DNA of 64,000 nt, taken from contig NC_065577.1 of assembly GCF_937616625.2 (NCBI RefSeq), positions 25,371,501 through 25,435,500 of the forward strand. The letters are read 5' to 3'. Origin of the DNA: Mercurialis annua (taxonomy: Eukaryota; Streptophyta; Magnoliopsida; Malpighiales; Euphorbiaceae). Below the pieces are notes generated by a model, which saw only the letters and a program-made list of their open reading frames with translations, did no database searches and was not told where the DNA came from. Both the position numbers and the translations under genes were made by a program. Positions 11,533 to 23,109 of the stretch are shown here, piece by piece; the stretch's first letter is position 1, and each line of letters begins with the position of its first letter.

Positions 11533-11860
11533 TTTGGTTTCAAACCAAGGTAATTTGCTTGCTATGTGTTTACTCTGTTAAGTATGGTTGTGTCTTAGGA
11601 ACTACTGCGGATATAGGTTTCTATCATGTCTTTAAAAACGTCATCTTTTGATTTTTAAAATATTCTTCCTACACCAATAGGATTGCGTCAAATCAGTCAT
11701 TATATGTTGATTTGACACTGTTAATTGTCAATGTTATTTCACTTGGGTGAATATTTTACTGCTGTTGATTTCTCGGGAAATCCTAATTGTTATTTGTGTT
11801 GTTTCATACTTGGGTATGAATTACGTGTTATTTAAATTGTTTTTGTTCAATCCTTAGGAT

Positions 11861-12617
11861 ATGGACAATGTTGTTCATACTCGTGCTCGTGTTGCAGCAG
11901 AGCAAGAAGCTGTGGCTGATGATGCGATTTCCAAAGAAGTCGATCAGAACGTACCACCAGTTCCGGCCAATGCTGGACGTGGTAGAGGTAGAGGTGCAGG
12001 TAGAGGTAGAGGCAAAGGAGCTGGTACTGGTAGAGGTGGAGCTAGAGGATGTGGTGTAGCAGGTGTTCAGGCACCGAATGTGCAGCAGGCACCGAATATG
12101 CAGGCGTTCGACTTCACTACTTTCTTTGCTGGGATTGTCGAGATACAGAACAACCAGGCTCTTTTGCAGAATCAGTGTACTGTACTGGGTCAGTTAGCGC
12201 AGCAACAACAAACTCAGGCTGGTGCTGTAGCTGGTATGGGTGGACTTGCTGGAGTCGGTCACATTCCGACAGACAGAGAGATGGTGATAACCTACACGAA
12301 GTTGAATCCGACTTCTTTTGATGGTACTGGGGATGCTCTTGACTTTTTGGAAGAGTTTGAATACAATAGTCAGAGAGTTCAAGCTACTGATCGTCAATTA
12401 GTGATGCTTGTGGAGATGTCGCTGAAGGGTCCAGCTAAGGACTGGTTTCGCGATAACATCAGGCGGCGATAGATGGCTACATTGTCTTGGGCTGATTTTA
12501 TGACAAGGTTCAGAGGTTACTATCTACCCTTCTCTGTTACTGAGAATTTCAGAGAAAAGTTGCTAAGTTTGAAGAAAGGGGATAGATCAGTGACAGACTA
12601 CACTAAGAAATCTTCCT
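11861..12617 (+). pseudogene. Gag fragment of the Tekay-like element
   Basis: ATG at 11861, 203 codons to TAG at 12470-12472, then the same frame continues as MATLSWADFMTRFRGYYLPF, SVTENFREKLLSLKKGDRSV, TDYTKKS. The N-terminus has a Gly/Arg repeat (GRGRGRGAGRGRGKGAGTGR) and then the capsid core: LNPTSFDGTGDALDFLEEFE and MSLKGPAKDWFRDNIRRR. These are typical of retrotransposon Gag in plant Tekay/Del chromoviruses. The internal stop and missing zinc knuckle mark it as a fragment. Confidence 0.8.
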
Positions 12618-15600
12618 AAAATGTTGAAAGATTAAGTTTATAGTGATTAATCATTAAATTGAGTTATCAATGGCTCTCCATTGGAGCAATAAACTAACAC
12701 ACTTTGAGTTATCATCTTGTCGGCTATGGATACATAGGGGTGAGATGATATCGTCAAGAGGCTGTTGTTGAGTTTATTGTTAAGCATGAGATGTTACGGG
12801 TGTATCAATATAGTACACGAAAATAACGGCAATTAGGCGTACCTGAGTCGTGTATTATTCAAATTGATACATCTTAGTTGATTCAATGGGTTAAACTTAA
12901 CTAATGTGGAAACCTAAGAATAGAATTAAGTACTTGAGGGTGAAAGCATTAGGAGCCGGAAATGATTGAACCTCATATGAGATATGATGAACAAGTAGTT
13001 GTTCACTTATATATCATTTTGATCCAAAGAATAGCATTAAGTACTTGAGGGAAAGATAAATGAATATAAGAATTCAATCACCCGCTTGAAATCTTTTCCA
13101 AAAAAGATTCGCGTTTCCTATTTTGGAAGTGTAGGATTCGAAAAAGATAGTGGGAGGCCATTTTGATAAAGACCAAATCATTATGGTTAAATATATAAAA
13201 TAACATGAATACTAATTAGAGATCTTTGTTATCTAATGGATAATAAGATTAAATAGAATCCTTTAAAGTGACATTCACGATAATAATCGGCTAGTGGTTT
13301 AAAATCAATTTTTTGATTGATTAAGATATTTAGATGCCTCCAAGGCTATTATGAAAAAGAAATGCACATCGGTTAACAAAGATAAGTGTTTTCATTTGTT
13401 AAGATGTAGGACAGTATAAGTCATTGCCGGAAATATTTGGAATATTTAAAAGGCGGTTCTGTCAATAAAAGAAAGTGTTTCTTTTGTCAAACCGAAAGAC
13501 ATTGAAATGGAAATTGCATTAAGTATTGTGAATACTTAAACGGCAATGACGAGAGGAATGACAATTCCATCAAGAATGTGTCTATCTCAAGTTTCAATGT
13601 CAATTGCTCATTTAAAAGCTTGGGTATTGAATACCGATGCTAATTCTCACAAGTGTTTATCTTTTACGGATTTAGTAAAAGTGAGAAAGATAAAAAAAAG
13701 ATGAAGTAATCTTAAAGCTCGGGAATGACGCAAGCGTTGCGACAAGAGCTATAGGATCAACTTCAATTTTCTTAAGTAAACATAAGTTGTACTTAAATAA
13801 GTATTTTTGTACTTACCCACTATATATAGAAATATCATGTCCGAATTTGTATGACAAATTTGGTAGTTGATTTTATATTTACAAAGGAAGTTTGTAGTGT
13901 TAAATTTGATAATACGGAGTTGGGTATGGATATGTACAAAATGGTCTTTATTATTTGATTAAAGATGTTTAATGCAAAAGATGTTTTGGAAATTAATACC
14001 ATAAGTTATCAAACTTCTAAACAACTTTGGCATTTATGATTTGGACATATTGCAAAAAATAGACATAACAAGTTAGATAGGATGGGAATCTTAAGCAATC
14101 AAGATTTTGCATCTCTTCCGATTTGTGAGTCGTATTGTAAAGGCAATATGGCCTGATTATTCTTTGTGAGACAAAGAGGTAGAGCTAAGGCCGTTTAAGA
14201 GATCATACATAGTGATGTATATGGTACGTTTAAAGAAAAGGACCAAGGTAGATACTTATACTTCATTTTCTACATCGATGATTTATCTTGACATAGTTAA
14301 GTTTGTCTTATAAAGAACAAACATGAAGATTTTGAAATGTTCAAATGACTTCAAGAATGATGTAGAAAACCAAATTGGAAAAAGTATTAAGACTTTACGA
14401 TGTGATCGAAAAGGGAAGAAAACTTGAGTACAAAATTTGGCACGTTCCTAATAGGAATCTGGTATTATTTTTCAACTTACTCCTTGGGAACACCATGGTT
14501 GAATGGTGCGTCTGTCAAGAAGGAGGTATCGTATATTGTGGGACTACGATCAATAATGAGCTATATACTGACATATCCATCTCGTTATGGGGTCAAGCAC
14601 TTCTTACCGCAAATAAAATTCTAAACTAAATTTTGCACCATAGATACCTTAAGAGATATAGTATGGAGTCAAGTCTTAAGGATGTTAAGATTTGAGGGTG
14701 TTCGGAACATATCAGGAAGCTGATATCCGATAAATTTGGAATCAAAATCAATCATGGAAAGGTTAAGTTGGATATCCTAAAGATAGTTTAGGATATTTAT
14801 TTCTATATTCGAACCGAACAAACAATCGTTGTTTATCGGTGGTAGTCTTTCTTAATAAAGCGTTTATTCAAGAGGGACACTAAGAAAGGAATATAGAATT
14901 AGATGAGGAGTCATCTAGTTACCAACAAAATAATGAATAAATGAAGATTGATCAAACCCACTAAAAGCCGGAGTTAGTAAAAGATGTATCTACATTAACA
15001 ACTCGAAGATTAAGTAGAGTATCTCGTCCACTGGAGAGATGGTTTTCCCGCATGATAAACAAGAGTTGTTTAGTCATGGAGAAAAAGATCAAGTGTTGAT
15101 CCCTCTACTTATGAGGAAACTATATGTGATATAGATTCTTCAAAATTGGTTTGAAGGAATAAAATCTTAAATGAATTCCACATAAAGAAACCAAATTTTA
15201 GGAGCTAGTCGATCCATCCAAAGGTATTATACCAATAAGGTTTAAATGGATCTTCAAGTGTAAAATTGGTACTAATGAAAAGGTGGAGACCTTTAAAGCT
15301 AGGCTTGTTGCAAAAGAGTTTTGCTAGAGGCAAGAAGTCGTATTGTGAATACACTTTATCACCGGTAGCCATGCTTAAGTCCATCAAGATTTTTCTTACC
15401 AAGGCTACATTTAGATTTTGTGGTTGGACATATGGATGTAAGAACCACATTCCTTAATGGTTAAATTAAGGAGTATATCTATATGGAACAAGCCGAGGAT
15501 TTTGAATACGAAGAAGGTTCCAAGGCGTGTAAGCTAAAATGATCCATAGTGGATGGAAAGAAAGCTTCGAGTTTCGTCGTCTTGATAAATTCGTAAGGAG

Positions 15601-16620
15601 TTACGAATTTATTAAAAACGATGATAAACCCAATGTTTACAAGAAGGTTAGTGGGAGCAGACTCACTTTCATGATCTTGCATGTAGATAACTTATTACTA
15701 ATAAATAATAATGTCGGAATGTTAACTTTTGTAAAATTTTGGTTTATCTAATATGTACTCCATCAAAGACCTAGGAGAGGTAGCCTAAATTCTCAGTATT
15801 AGACTCTACAGAGATAGATCTAAGAGAATAATTGGTTTCTCCTAAAGACTCTTCTTATAAAATATATTGAAGTAGTTCAATATGGAAGTTCTAAGAGAGG
15901 ATTGATACTAGTTAGGCATAAAATTCTTCTTTCAGTGTTTTCCGAAACTTCTAAAGAAAGAAAGAATCTAGTAAAGATACCACAGGCTTCGGCAATTGGT
16001 AGTCTGAGGTATGTGTTTCCACTTTAAAAGCTAGAAATTGTCTATGCGGTTAGTGGGACTAATCGGTTTTAATCCAATCCATGTTGAGAACATTACATGG
16101 TTCTTAAAGATATCTTTAAGTACTTCTGTAGAACTAAAGATATGATATTAACAAATGGAGAACGAGATTTTTAAGTAGACTGTTTTACAGATTCTGATTA
16201 ATAATCAGATATGGATAACAGAGAGTCTTATCTCCAAATTCATATTTATCTATAATGAAGGAGTAGTGAGCTAGAAGTGTTCTAAGCAAGAATCAACTCC
16301 ATATTCCATTATAGAAGCCGAGTATATTATGACATGAGATGTCATAATAGAAGGTGTTTGGATAAATTAGTTTGTAACTGAACTAAGTACGGTTTTCTTC
16401 CATTAAAGTCGACAGTTCCTCTTTTCTGGGACCATAATGGTGCTACTGCCCTAGCAAAAGAAACCGGGTCTCACAAATTATCCGAACATATGTAAAGGCA
16501 TTATCATATTATCTAAAGAAAGTGTTGGAAAGAGAGAAATTGTTTCTCTAAAAGATATCATCAGACAATAACATGGTTGACCCACTGACAAAGCCCATGA
16601 CTTAGAGTCATTAATATTTA
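12618..16620 (+). pseudogene. Copia polyprotein remnant (protease, integrase, RT, RNase H)
   Basis: Readable islands in the right order: protease-like WVLNTDANSHKC near 13620; GAG-pre-integrase and integrase LWHL-FGHIAKNRHNKLDRM near 14025-14100, ICESYCKGNMA, FFVRQRGRAKAV, IIHSDVYGTF near 14200; RT entry KWIFKCKIGTNEKVETFKAR, LVAKEF near 15250-15320; VVGHMDVRTTFLNG near 15420; the catalytic region FMILHVDNLLLINNN near 15670, where the usual YVDD is altered; RNase H VPLFWDHNGATALAKETGSH near 16410; and a terminal MVDPLTKPMT near 16575. Stops and frameshifts every few dozen codons rule out function. The first part (12618-13600) shows no domain. Confidence 0.85.
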
Positions 16621-16693
16621 CATGATTTAGAGTCATTAAGATTTACATCTTGAGAAGATGGGGCTTAGATATAGTTGTCAATGGCACTAGTGC

Positions 16694-16704
16694 AAGTGGG
16701 AGAT
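16694..16704 (+). other. Polypurine tract of the copia element
   Basis: AAGTGGGAGAT directly before the 3' LTR, the usual plus-strand primer signal of copia elements. Confidence 0.85.
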
Positions 16705-18644
16705 TGTTAGTAGTATGTGCCCTAGGGCCATTTAATCATTTATCTTTGTAGAAATAATCTCAATGGCAAAAATATATATGTTCTATTTGAACTAACTGTC
16801 TCATCAACTAAGTGTTCATTTATTACGTATTGTCCTTATCACATTGTGATAGAATCAATTCTTAAGGTGTTAAGAATATGAGTGACAGATTCTATTATAC
16901 AAATGATCTAAATAATCGTTCACGATCGTTGGGGTCTTGCAAATAAGGGCATCGCATTACCCCGGAAAGATTGTCACCTCTATTTATTCTCCTGATTAGT
17001 AAAGAGTTGCTAATTATAGGAAGTAGTGAGTCTCATACTACTTGATGGGGATCAGAATAAACATGTGGACACTCAAGGTGTTGAGTGAGTCGAACAAGTG
17101 ACGCTAGATGACTTATACATGGTAATTCATTAAAGTCAAATTAATGTCATCTAGTTCATAATTGTACATATGTCCTTTGACTTACGGTGACACTATCTTG
17201 TATATAGGTGATTAGAGTTTGATAGTCTTTAACCCTATATCTTTCATGAGCTAGGGCCGCGGGATGTGTTGGCTCTAATTAGTTGTATATGGAGATAGGG
17301 GTTTAACCTAGAAAGGATTCATCACTCTGGATGAACAGAGACAAGATTCTATGCTATCTCGAATTATTCTTGATGGATGATAAAACCTGCGCAGGTGTAT
17401 ATGAATTACATAGAAAGTTGTTTCTAGAGGAAGTCATATTTATCAAAAATTAGAACTGAGAGACGAGGTCATATAATCAAGACAAACAGTGTTTGACTTA
17501 ACCGTGACGTTAGTCGAGATTGGAATCTTAGATGAAGGGAATTTTGAGTGTACGGTAATTATGAACATTGGTTCATAAAGAATGCATCGAAACATTCATC
17601 TCTATTTTGGGGGTCGTGATATGTTGCTAGACGTCACTCTCGATCTACGAGAATTAATAATTAAATGGGATTTAATTATTTAATATAAGAAAGGCGTTTC
17701 TTATGTCTCTCGTTGCCATATAGATGTGAACCTAGTTAGTCACACACAATAGAGTGTGCAACCGATTGAGTTTACGAAAGATCGATTTCATATAGATTCT
17801 AGCATATCTCGGAAATTAATCTAAAATGAAAAACAAGTACAAATTTGGGACTAATTTGTAAGAGTTATAAATTAGTAGGACCTAATTGTATGAACCTAAT
17901 TATATTTTAACCAAGTTTTATGATCAGAAGGCTTAAGTAATTAAATAGTGTAATTAATGATACTTAAAGCATTAATCATAAGTTAATGGAATGATGATGT
18001 CATGGTGATGCAATGAGATAAGGAAATAGGCTTATTTGTGATATCATATGATGACATCACCTATATGATGTCATCTATGTGATGTCATCACATGAAAGGT
18101 GTCATGTGGTGGCAACACCTTTGCTTGGTGTGTGACACCGAGCATGCAAGGTGTTGCATTCTTAAGCAAAGTTCTACCTTATAAAATGAGCTTGGCTTTG
18201 CTCATTTCATAACACCAGACAACACACATCTCACTACAAAGTTGTAGAGGGAGAAAGCACTTGAAGGAGTTCAAGTAGTCATCAATCACGGGAAAAACTT
18301 GGCGATGTTTTTCATACATCCGAGCAAGGACGTAATTGCGGTGAGAGTTTGAGCATAGGGCTGCTCGGCAAGAGGAACTCTTGCAGATTACTTCAAGGCG
18401 AGAATTCAATCGGACGCATACTCGTGTGGACGAGCTTGATGTCGCCGTACTTTTGGGACTACAAGAATGGTTGGAGAATCGACATAGGTATTCTTCTTTC
18501 GATTCCTAGATGCGTGCTTTAATTACTAAATGATACGACGATCCATTTGTTGTTGATATGATCTACTTTAGGATTCGGATTGCTGGAATTTTGATTTCGA
18601 ATTTAAATATACGATCCGGACCCGCGCCTCCCGCTGCGCCAACA
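16705..18644 (+). repeat. 3' LTR of the copia element
   Basis: 1940 bp, same ends as the 5' LTR, followed by target duplication CTAAG (18645-18649). It lacks a repeated stretch present in the 5' LTR. Confidence 0.93.
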
Positions 18645-19829
18645 CTAAGCCCCCCACCCAAAGTTTCCAATATATATTGCACGCCCACCTTAACTCCATA
18701 TATAACCGCAGACGCTAGATAACTATGCAACTCATTATTAAATTTATAAACTTCTTTAGGATTCATCAAACCTAATCCCTGCATTGCCCAGCGGATCGCT
18801 TTTCCATGTTGGTTCATTCTTCATCACCTCTTTTGACACCGTTGGATATTTCATCAACGATCCATATTCCTCCATCTCCTTAACTCCTAGATGGACCCCA
18901 CCCCAGTATCCTGTGATTGCATGCCACACATACACGTATTTCAGCCTATATTTCTCTTTCGCTATGCTCACTATGTTCTTTATACCCACCGTCGGATCAT
19001 CTTTCTTTTGAAACTTTTCGTTTTCTTTTATTCCAGTCAACCTAAGTAACGGCTGAGATTTGCTTTCATCTTGTTGTGAATATCCACCGATGGATTGCCA
19101 TCCATCATCGATGATCACAAATCTTGGAGGAGTCCCACCGTCGGATAAACTCTTTAGCCCATATTCTACACCTTTTTGTGTAACTTCTTGGTAAAAAGCA
19201 TTCCAGGTGCACCATCCAAAATAATCAACTATTGCAGGCAATTTTTTCTCATGCCATTGACGGAACGTCTTTGAGTGCAACTTAACAGCTCTAACAGCTT
19301 ATGTTATAGTACTAAACGGATCAGTACCAGCGTGAATAAAAAGAGAGCGACTAAATGACGACGCTTTAGTATCCACGTCACCACTCTCCAAACATAGCTT
19401 AAGCTCATCGTCAATCTTCCCCTGCGAACAAACTCTAAATGAACCTTCAATCAGAGGCAAAAAAACTGTATAGATAATCTGATTCTCTTCATTTCCACCG
19501 TGAGATTCAAGATGGGACCATCCTTAGTCTCCACCATTAAAAACTGAGTTTCTAACGAAATATCCTTGCCGTGATCTCCCATTTTTTGCGCCAATCCAAA
19601 ATAGTTTGAACCGGAAACATGCCATGAACCGGACGTCTCGTAAAGTACCTAACGGTACTACGTGACGACTGTTTTCTTATTCAAATACAGCTCCGAGAAA
19701 CACTTCGTCCACCGGACCTGACGATGAAATGGATGTTGCTATTATATTGTCCGGTAGTCCGTTCAAGATCGTCTGATCTTTCACAATTTGTTTTCCATCA
19801 GAAATTCAAACCGCCGGCTTAATCGTCAT
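18645..19829 (-). pseudogene. Raffinose synthase/SIP1-like protein, N-terminal half
   Basis: Minus strand from ATG at 19829: MTIKPAV, stop, ISDGKQIVKDQTILNGLPDN, GPVDEVFLGAVFE, stop, HVVPLGTLRDVRFMACFRFK, then [77 protein letters not shown]. This is the N-terminal and catalytic GH36 region. The first stop is TGA where the family has an Arg codon. A frameshift lies near 18795 (NEPTWKSDP to AMQGLGL). The nucleophile motif KVDVQ reads KVGVQ, so the catalytic Asp is lost. Translation breaks at the copia insertion and resumes at 6299. This is probably the oldest layer of the locus. Confidence 0.92.
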
Positions 19830-20290
19830 TGTCTCTCGCTGTTATTTTTCTTCTTCTCTTTTGTCTTCCTTTTTCAGAGGTGATTCCACTTCGGTTTTTT
19901 GCAATGCTAAACAACTTGTAATTACAAAACACTAAACTCCGCTTTTAATATATCACTCTGATTCGTAAATTAAAATTAGAATAAATACCATAAATGCGAG
20001 CAATGAAAAAGATCGATTCGATGAAGACCTGCAAGCTCCAAAACAAAAATTAAAACACTTCAGCAACTTATTTAAATTTTTTTGACAACCAAACGGAAAA
20101 AAATCAAGTTTGAAAATAAATACCATAAGAGAAATGAGATTTGTTCTTGATTGGTGTAGAGATTTTAATAGAGAAAGAATTTGATGATTGAATCGGAGGT
20201 ACAAGGGACAATTTTCGTGTATTTATAGTTGCAGATTGGAGATTTAATACCATTTTTTCCCCTTTGAATTATTTGTTTATTTTGCGTGTC
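19830..20290 (-). other. 5' leader/promoter flank of the raffinose synthase pseudogene
   Basis: Pyrimidine-rich plus strand (purine-rich on the minus strand) just upstream of the ATG, then AT-rich DNA. CGTGTATTTATAGTTG at about 20216-20231 gives a minus-strand CTATAAATACACG, a good TATA box some 390 bp upstream of the start codon. Confidence 0.4.
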
Positions 20291-20383
20291 TCTACAAGTA
20301 ATTTTCTTTTCTTCTCAGTCTAAAATTATTTAGTTTTGAAGCTTTAACTATTGGCTCATTTATCCAACGGCAGATAACATTGC

Positions 20384-20546
20384 CACGCCGGATCTGCTCC
20401 TCGATACTCCTCGTTGTTGACCCACCGAACGGCGGGTCAACAACGAGGAGTCGGCGGCGGGTTTGTTCTTGAAGAATAGACTCGCCGGTGGGTCTGTTCT
20501 CCTTCAACATATTGGCCGTAAAAGTTTCCGGCCAATCTGTTGAAGG
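20384..20546. repeat. Two strong hairpins in a GC-rich island
   Basis: First: 17-bp perfect arms 20407-20423 (CTCCTCGTTGTTGACCC) and 20434-20450 with a 10-nt loop; an A/T pair extends it by one on each side. Second: 20501-20517 with about 20530-20546 (CCTTCAAC...TTGGCC arms, small mismatches). The words GGCGGGT and GCCGG recur between them. This resembles the LTR palindrome clusters, but no LTR boundary could be assigned here. Confidence 0.8.
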
Positions 20547-20559
20547 AAGAAAAAAAACT

Positions 20560-20830
20560 TGATTTTTTTTAGAAAAGATTCAAAAAGATCCCTGATTTTA
20601 TTTATTTTAATCAAAATTTAATTAGAATTAATTAGTATTTAAGTGTGATTAATTAGAGATAATTATGATTTTTATTAATCTCACTCTCCTATTAAGTGCC
20701 ACGTTAGCAAAGGGGGGGATTTTGATCCAGTTTTTCCAAGTTCAGGGTAAAAGTGATCAGGTTTTTGTAATTTGAACGTTTTTTGATACTTTGTGCCAAG
20801 TTCAGGGGGTAAAGTGATTATTCGTTCATA
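20560..20830. other. AT-rich segment ending in a DNA-transposon-like terminus
   Basis: No gene. The right part repeats CCAAGTTCAGGG at 20727 and 20798 and ends GGGGGTAAAGTGATTATTCG, which resembles termini of plant MITE/Mutator-like elements. The matching left end was not found. Confidence 0.3.
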
Positions 20831-21436
20831 TTTTATATAGATTTACTAATGGATATTGAATCCTATCATAAGTACTATGGAGCCGAGTCGCAGGAGATCC
20901 ATCCTCAGACGATATCGGACGCCCGCCGAAAGGGTTAAGCCAGACGAAACTCATAACCGAATCCACAAGATTCGCCTTGACCAGAATAGCAAGTCGAATC
21001 TCGAGTAGAAGACCGATTCCCATCAAGACTCGACAAAGCGCGTCGACCTAGGGATTCGGCCAATCGACCAAATTTATGAAGATCCATAAAGATCTTTCCT
21101 ATTTGAATACAAACTCCAACTTAGGAAGATGAGACTATTTAGGAAGATGTTCCTAAATAGGACTCTCGTCTGAATAAGGAATCACACTCCTAATCAGGGT
21201 CAAACCCTACTAAATAGGATTCACTTTCATATTCCAAGACTACAAGGTATATATTCAACTACTATATAAAGAGTTTAAGGTATGCCTAAACACACAATTA
21301 CATTCAGTTACTCAAAACACTGCTCAAATCTCAATACTGACTTTAGCATCGGAGAATTAATCGGACAACCACCGTCCGGTTAGCTTCTATCCTGTTTTGC
21401 AGGTTAATCCACCGGATCAGATGGCAGACTCCATCA
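20830..21436 (+). repeat. Probable 5' LTR of element A
   Basis: Ends ...CTCCATCA two bases before the primer site. TATATAAA at 21263-21270 is followed by a leader. Repeated AGGAAGAT and CTAAATAGGA words at 21120-21225. The left boundary is uncertain. Confidence 0.5.
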
Positions 21437-21437
21437 A

Positions 21438-21455
21438 TTAGCGCCGTCTGTGGGA
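21438..21455 (+). other. Primer binding site of element A
   Basis: TTAGCGCCGTCTGTGGGA, the same core (GCGCCGTCTGTGGGA) as at 27054 in element B. This motif is usual downstream of the 5' LTR in plant Tat/Athila-type gypsy elements. Confidence 0.75.
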
Positions 21456-22922
21456 AAAAGCTCCAAAACTTCAAACAAGAAGAGGCTTTTTTCTGAACTC
21501 GAAAACAAATACTCATTGAAGAAGATGACTTCTGATGGATCAAACCTCAAGAATAAACAACCGATGGATCCCAAGACCCATCAACAAACGCCTGAGGTGA
21601 TAACCACCACCGGCGATGGCGTGCACAACACAGCTGGAGGGAGTAACACTGGGAGAACATCCTTCTCCACCCCGCAGTATCAGACCAACTCAATCAGGGG
21701 AAACAACCATATTGCATTCCATGACCTCGGAGCCAACAATGAGCAAACACCAGGCATGGTAAACCCAGAAATATACAACGAGATCTTGAAAAAGGTGTTG
21801 GAAGCTGTCCAAACAAACTTGGACAAATTGGCTAACAAAGCCAAACGGTCGAAGGACAATCATGACGAAACTATGAAGATACTAAGGGAAAAATTCAGCC
21901 CATCTCCCGCCCGATGAAGACACAGGGAAGAAAACACAAGGAATCCAAATCACCAAGGACCAACCAGAGGAAACGAAGGAAGAAACGAAGGGATAAACAA
22001 AGGAAGAAACGAAGGTGGAGAAAACCCAAAAAACCGAGAGTACAGGAACGACGAGTCAAAAGAGGAAAATTCAGGGAATGCAGCAAAGAATTAAGAAAAT
22101 CAAGATGATGCCCGAAGCGGACTCAACTCCAAGAGAGAGGAACGAAGAGAAAAAGATAAAGAGGCTGCCCCAGCAAAGAGCAAGAGACAAGAAAAAGATA
22201 CTGGAAAAGCACAGTCCAGGAAAAAGAACCAGAAAGACGAAGGCGAATCCTCCGAATCGCCTCAGAAGAGTAAAACCACATATGTAGCAGAAGAAGACCT
22301 GGAGGAAAAGATAGCCAAGGCATTGAAGAAGCTGAAATCCGAAGAACTGGATATAGACGACCTGAAGCTGAAGGGTTAGCCCCTATCAGCCGAAATCATG
22401 GAAGAAACAATCCCCTACAACATGAAACTACCCACCTTACCAACTTTTAATGGAGAAGGAGATCCAAGGGACCACACGTCCAGATTTACTGCAACTATGA
22501 GCCTCCTAAGTGTCTCGTACGCAATCCTATGCCGAGTATTCCCGACCACCTTGACAAGAGCTGCCCAAAGATGGTATAATAAACTCAAGCCGAGATCGAT
22601 CAAGAACTTCGCCTCTCTATCAACGGAATTTCTCAAGAGATATCTCACTAACATCCTATCCAAAACGATCACCAGCATCCTGAGGCCATGCATCCAGGAG
22701 GAAGGAGAAACGCTAAGAAGCTACATCGAACAATTCAACAAAGAAGCTATGGAGATAGACAACTTGAATGTTGATATGGCAACCGAAGTGCTAAGAGAAG
22801 GAACGAGATTCGGGAAATTGGTGGACAAACTGCTAGTCAACAAGCCAACCACTTTCTCGAACCTAATGGGTATAGCCCAAAAATACTTCGAGCTAGACGA
22901 AGGACGCGGAGCAATCAGATGA
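21450..22922 (+). pseudogene. Gag of element A
   Basis: N-terminal part 21450-21915 (155 codons), a very basic Lys/Arg/Glu-rich middle, and the capsid core 22398-22922: MKLPTLPTFNGEGDPRDHTS, CRVFPTTLTRAAQRWYNKLK, EEGETLRSYIEQFNKEAMEI, GIAQKYFELDEGR. These match the retrotransposon Gag core of plant Tat-type gypsy elements. Stops at 21915, near 22095 and at 22377 interrupt it; the TGA at 21915 sits where CGA (Arg) would fit, consistent with decay of a methylated copy. Confidence 0.8.
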
Positions 22923-23109
22923 AAAGAGCGAAAGGGAAGGAATCATAAGAAAAGTCAAAAGAGAGACCCAAATCAAGATCGGACGATAGACGATCGAGGC
23001 CTGAAGAAAGCAGGCGATTCGCCCCCAGGGCAGATATGAAAGAAGGTATGACCCCCGAGAGGACGAGCGCAACTACACACCATTAAACACAAGCAGGACC
23101 AACGTCCTC

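Larger units (their letters stand above)
9011..12617 (+). mobile_element. Truncated Tekay/Del-like gypsy element nested in the copia element
   Basis: A 5' LTR (9011-11516), a primer site and a partial gag are present; pol and the 3' LTR are missing. Downstream the copia sequence resumes, so the element lost its 3' part after insertion or inserted already truncated. The right edge is placed where Gag homology fades, near 12617, and may be off by a few tens of bases. Confidence 0.75.
6300..18644 (+). mobile_element. Ty1/copia LTR retrotransposon, degenerate
   Basis: Complete in outline: 5' LTR 6300-8288, primer site 8290-8302, degenerate polyprotein remnants, polypurine tract ending 16704, 3' LTR 16705-18644. 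Both LTRs start TGTTAG and end CCAACA. The 5-bp target duplication CTAAG lies at 6295-6299 and 18645-18649. The coding region is full of stops and frameshifts. A truncated gypsy element is nested at 9011-12617. Without the nested DNA the element would be about 8.7 kb. It lies antisense to the host raffinose synthase pseudogene. Confidence 0.93.
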
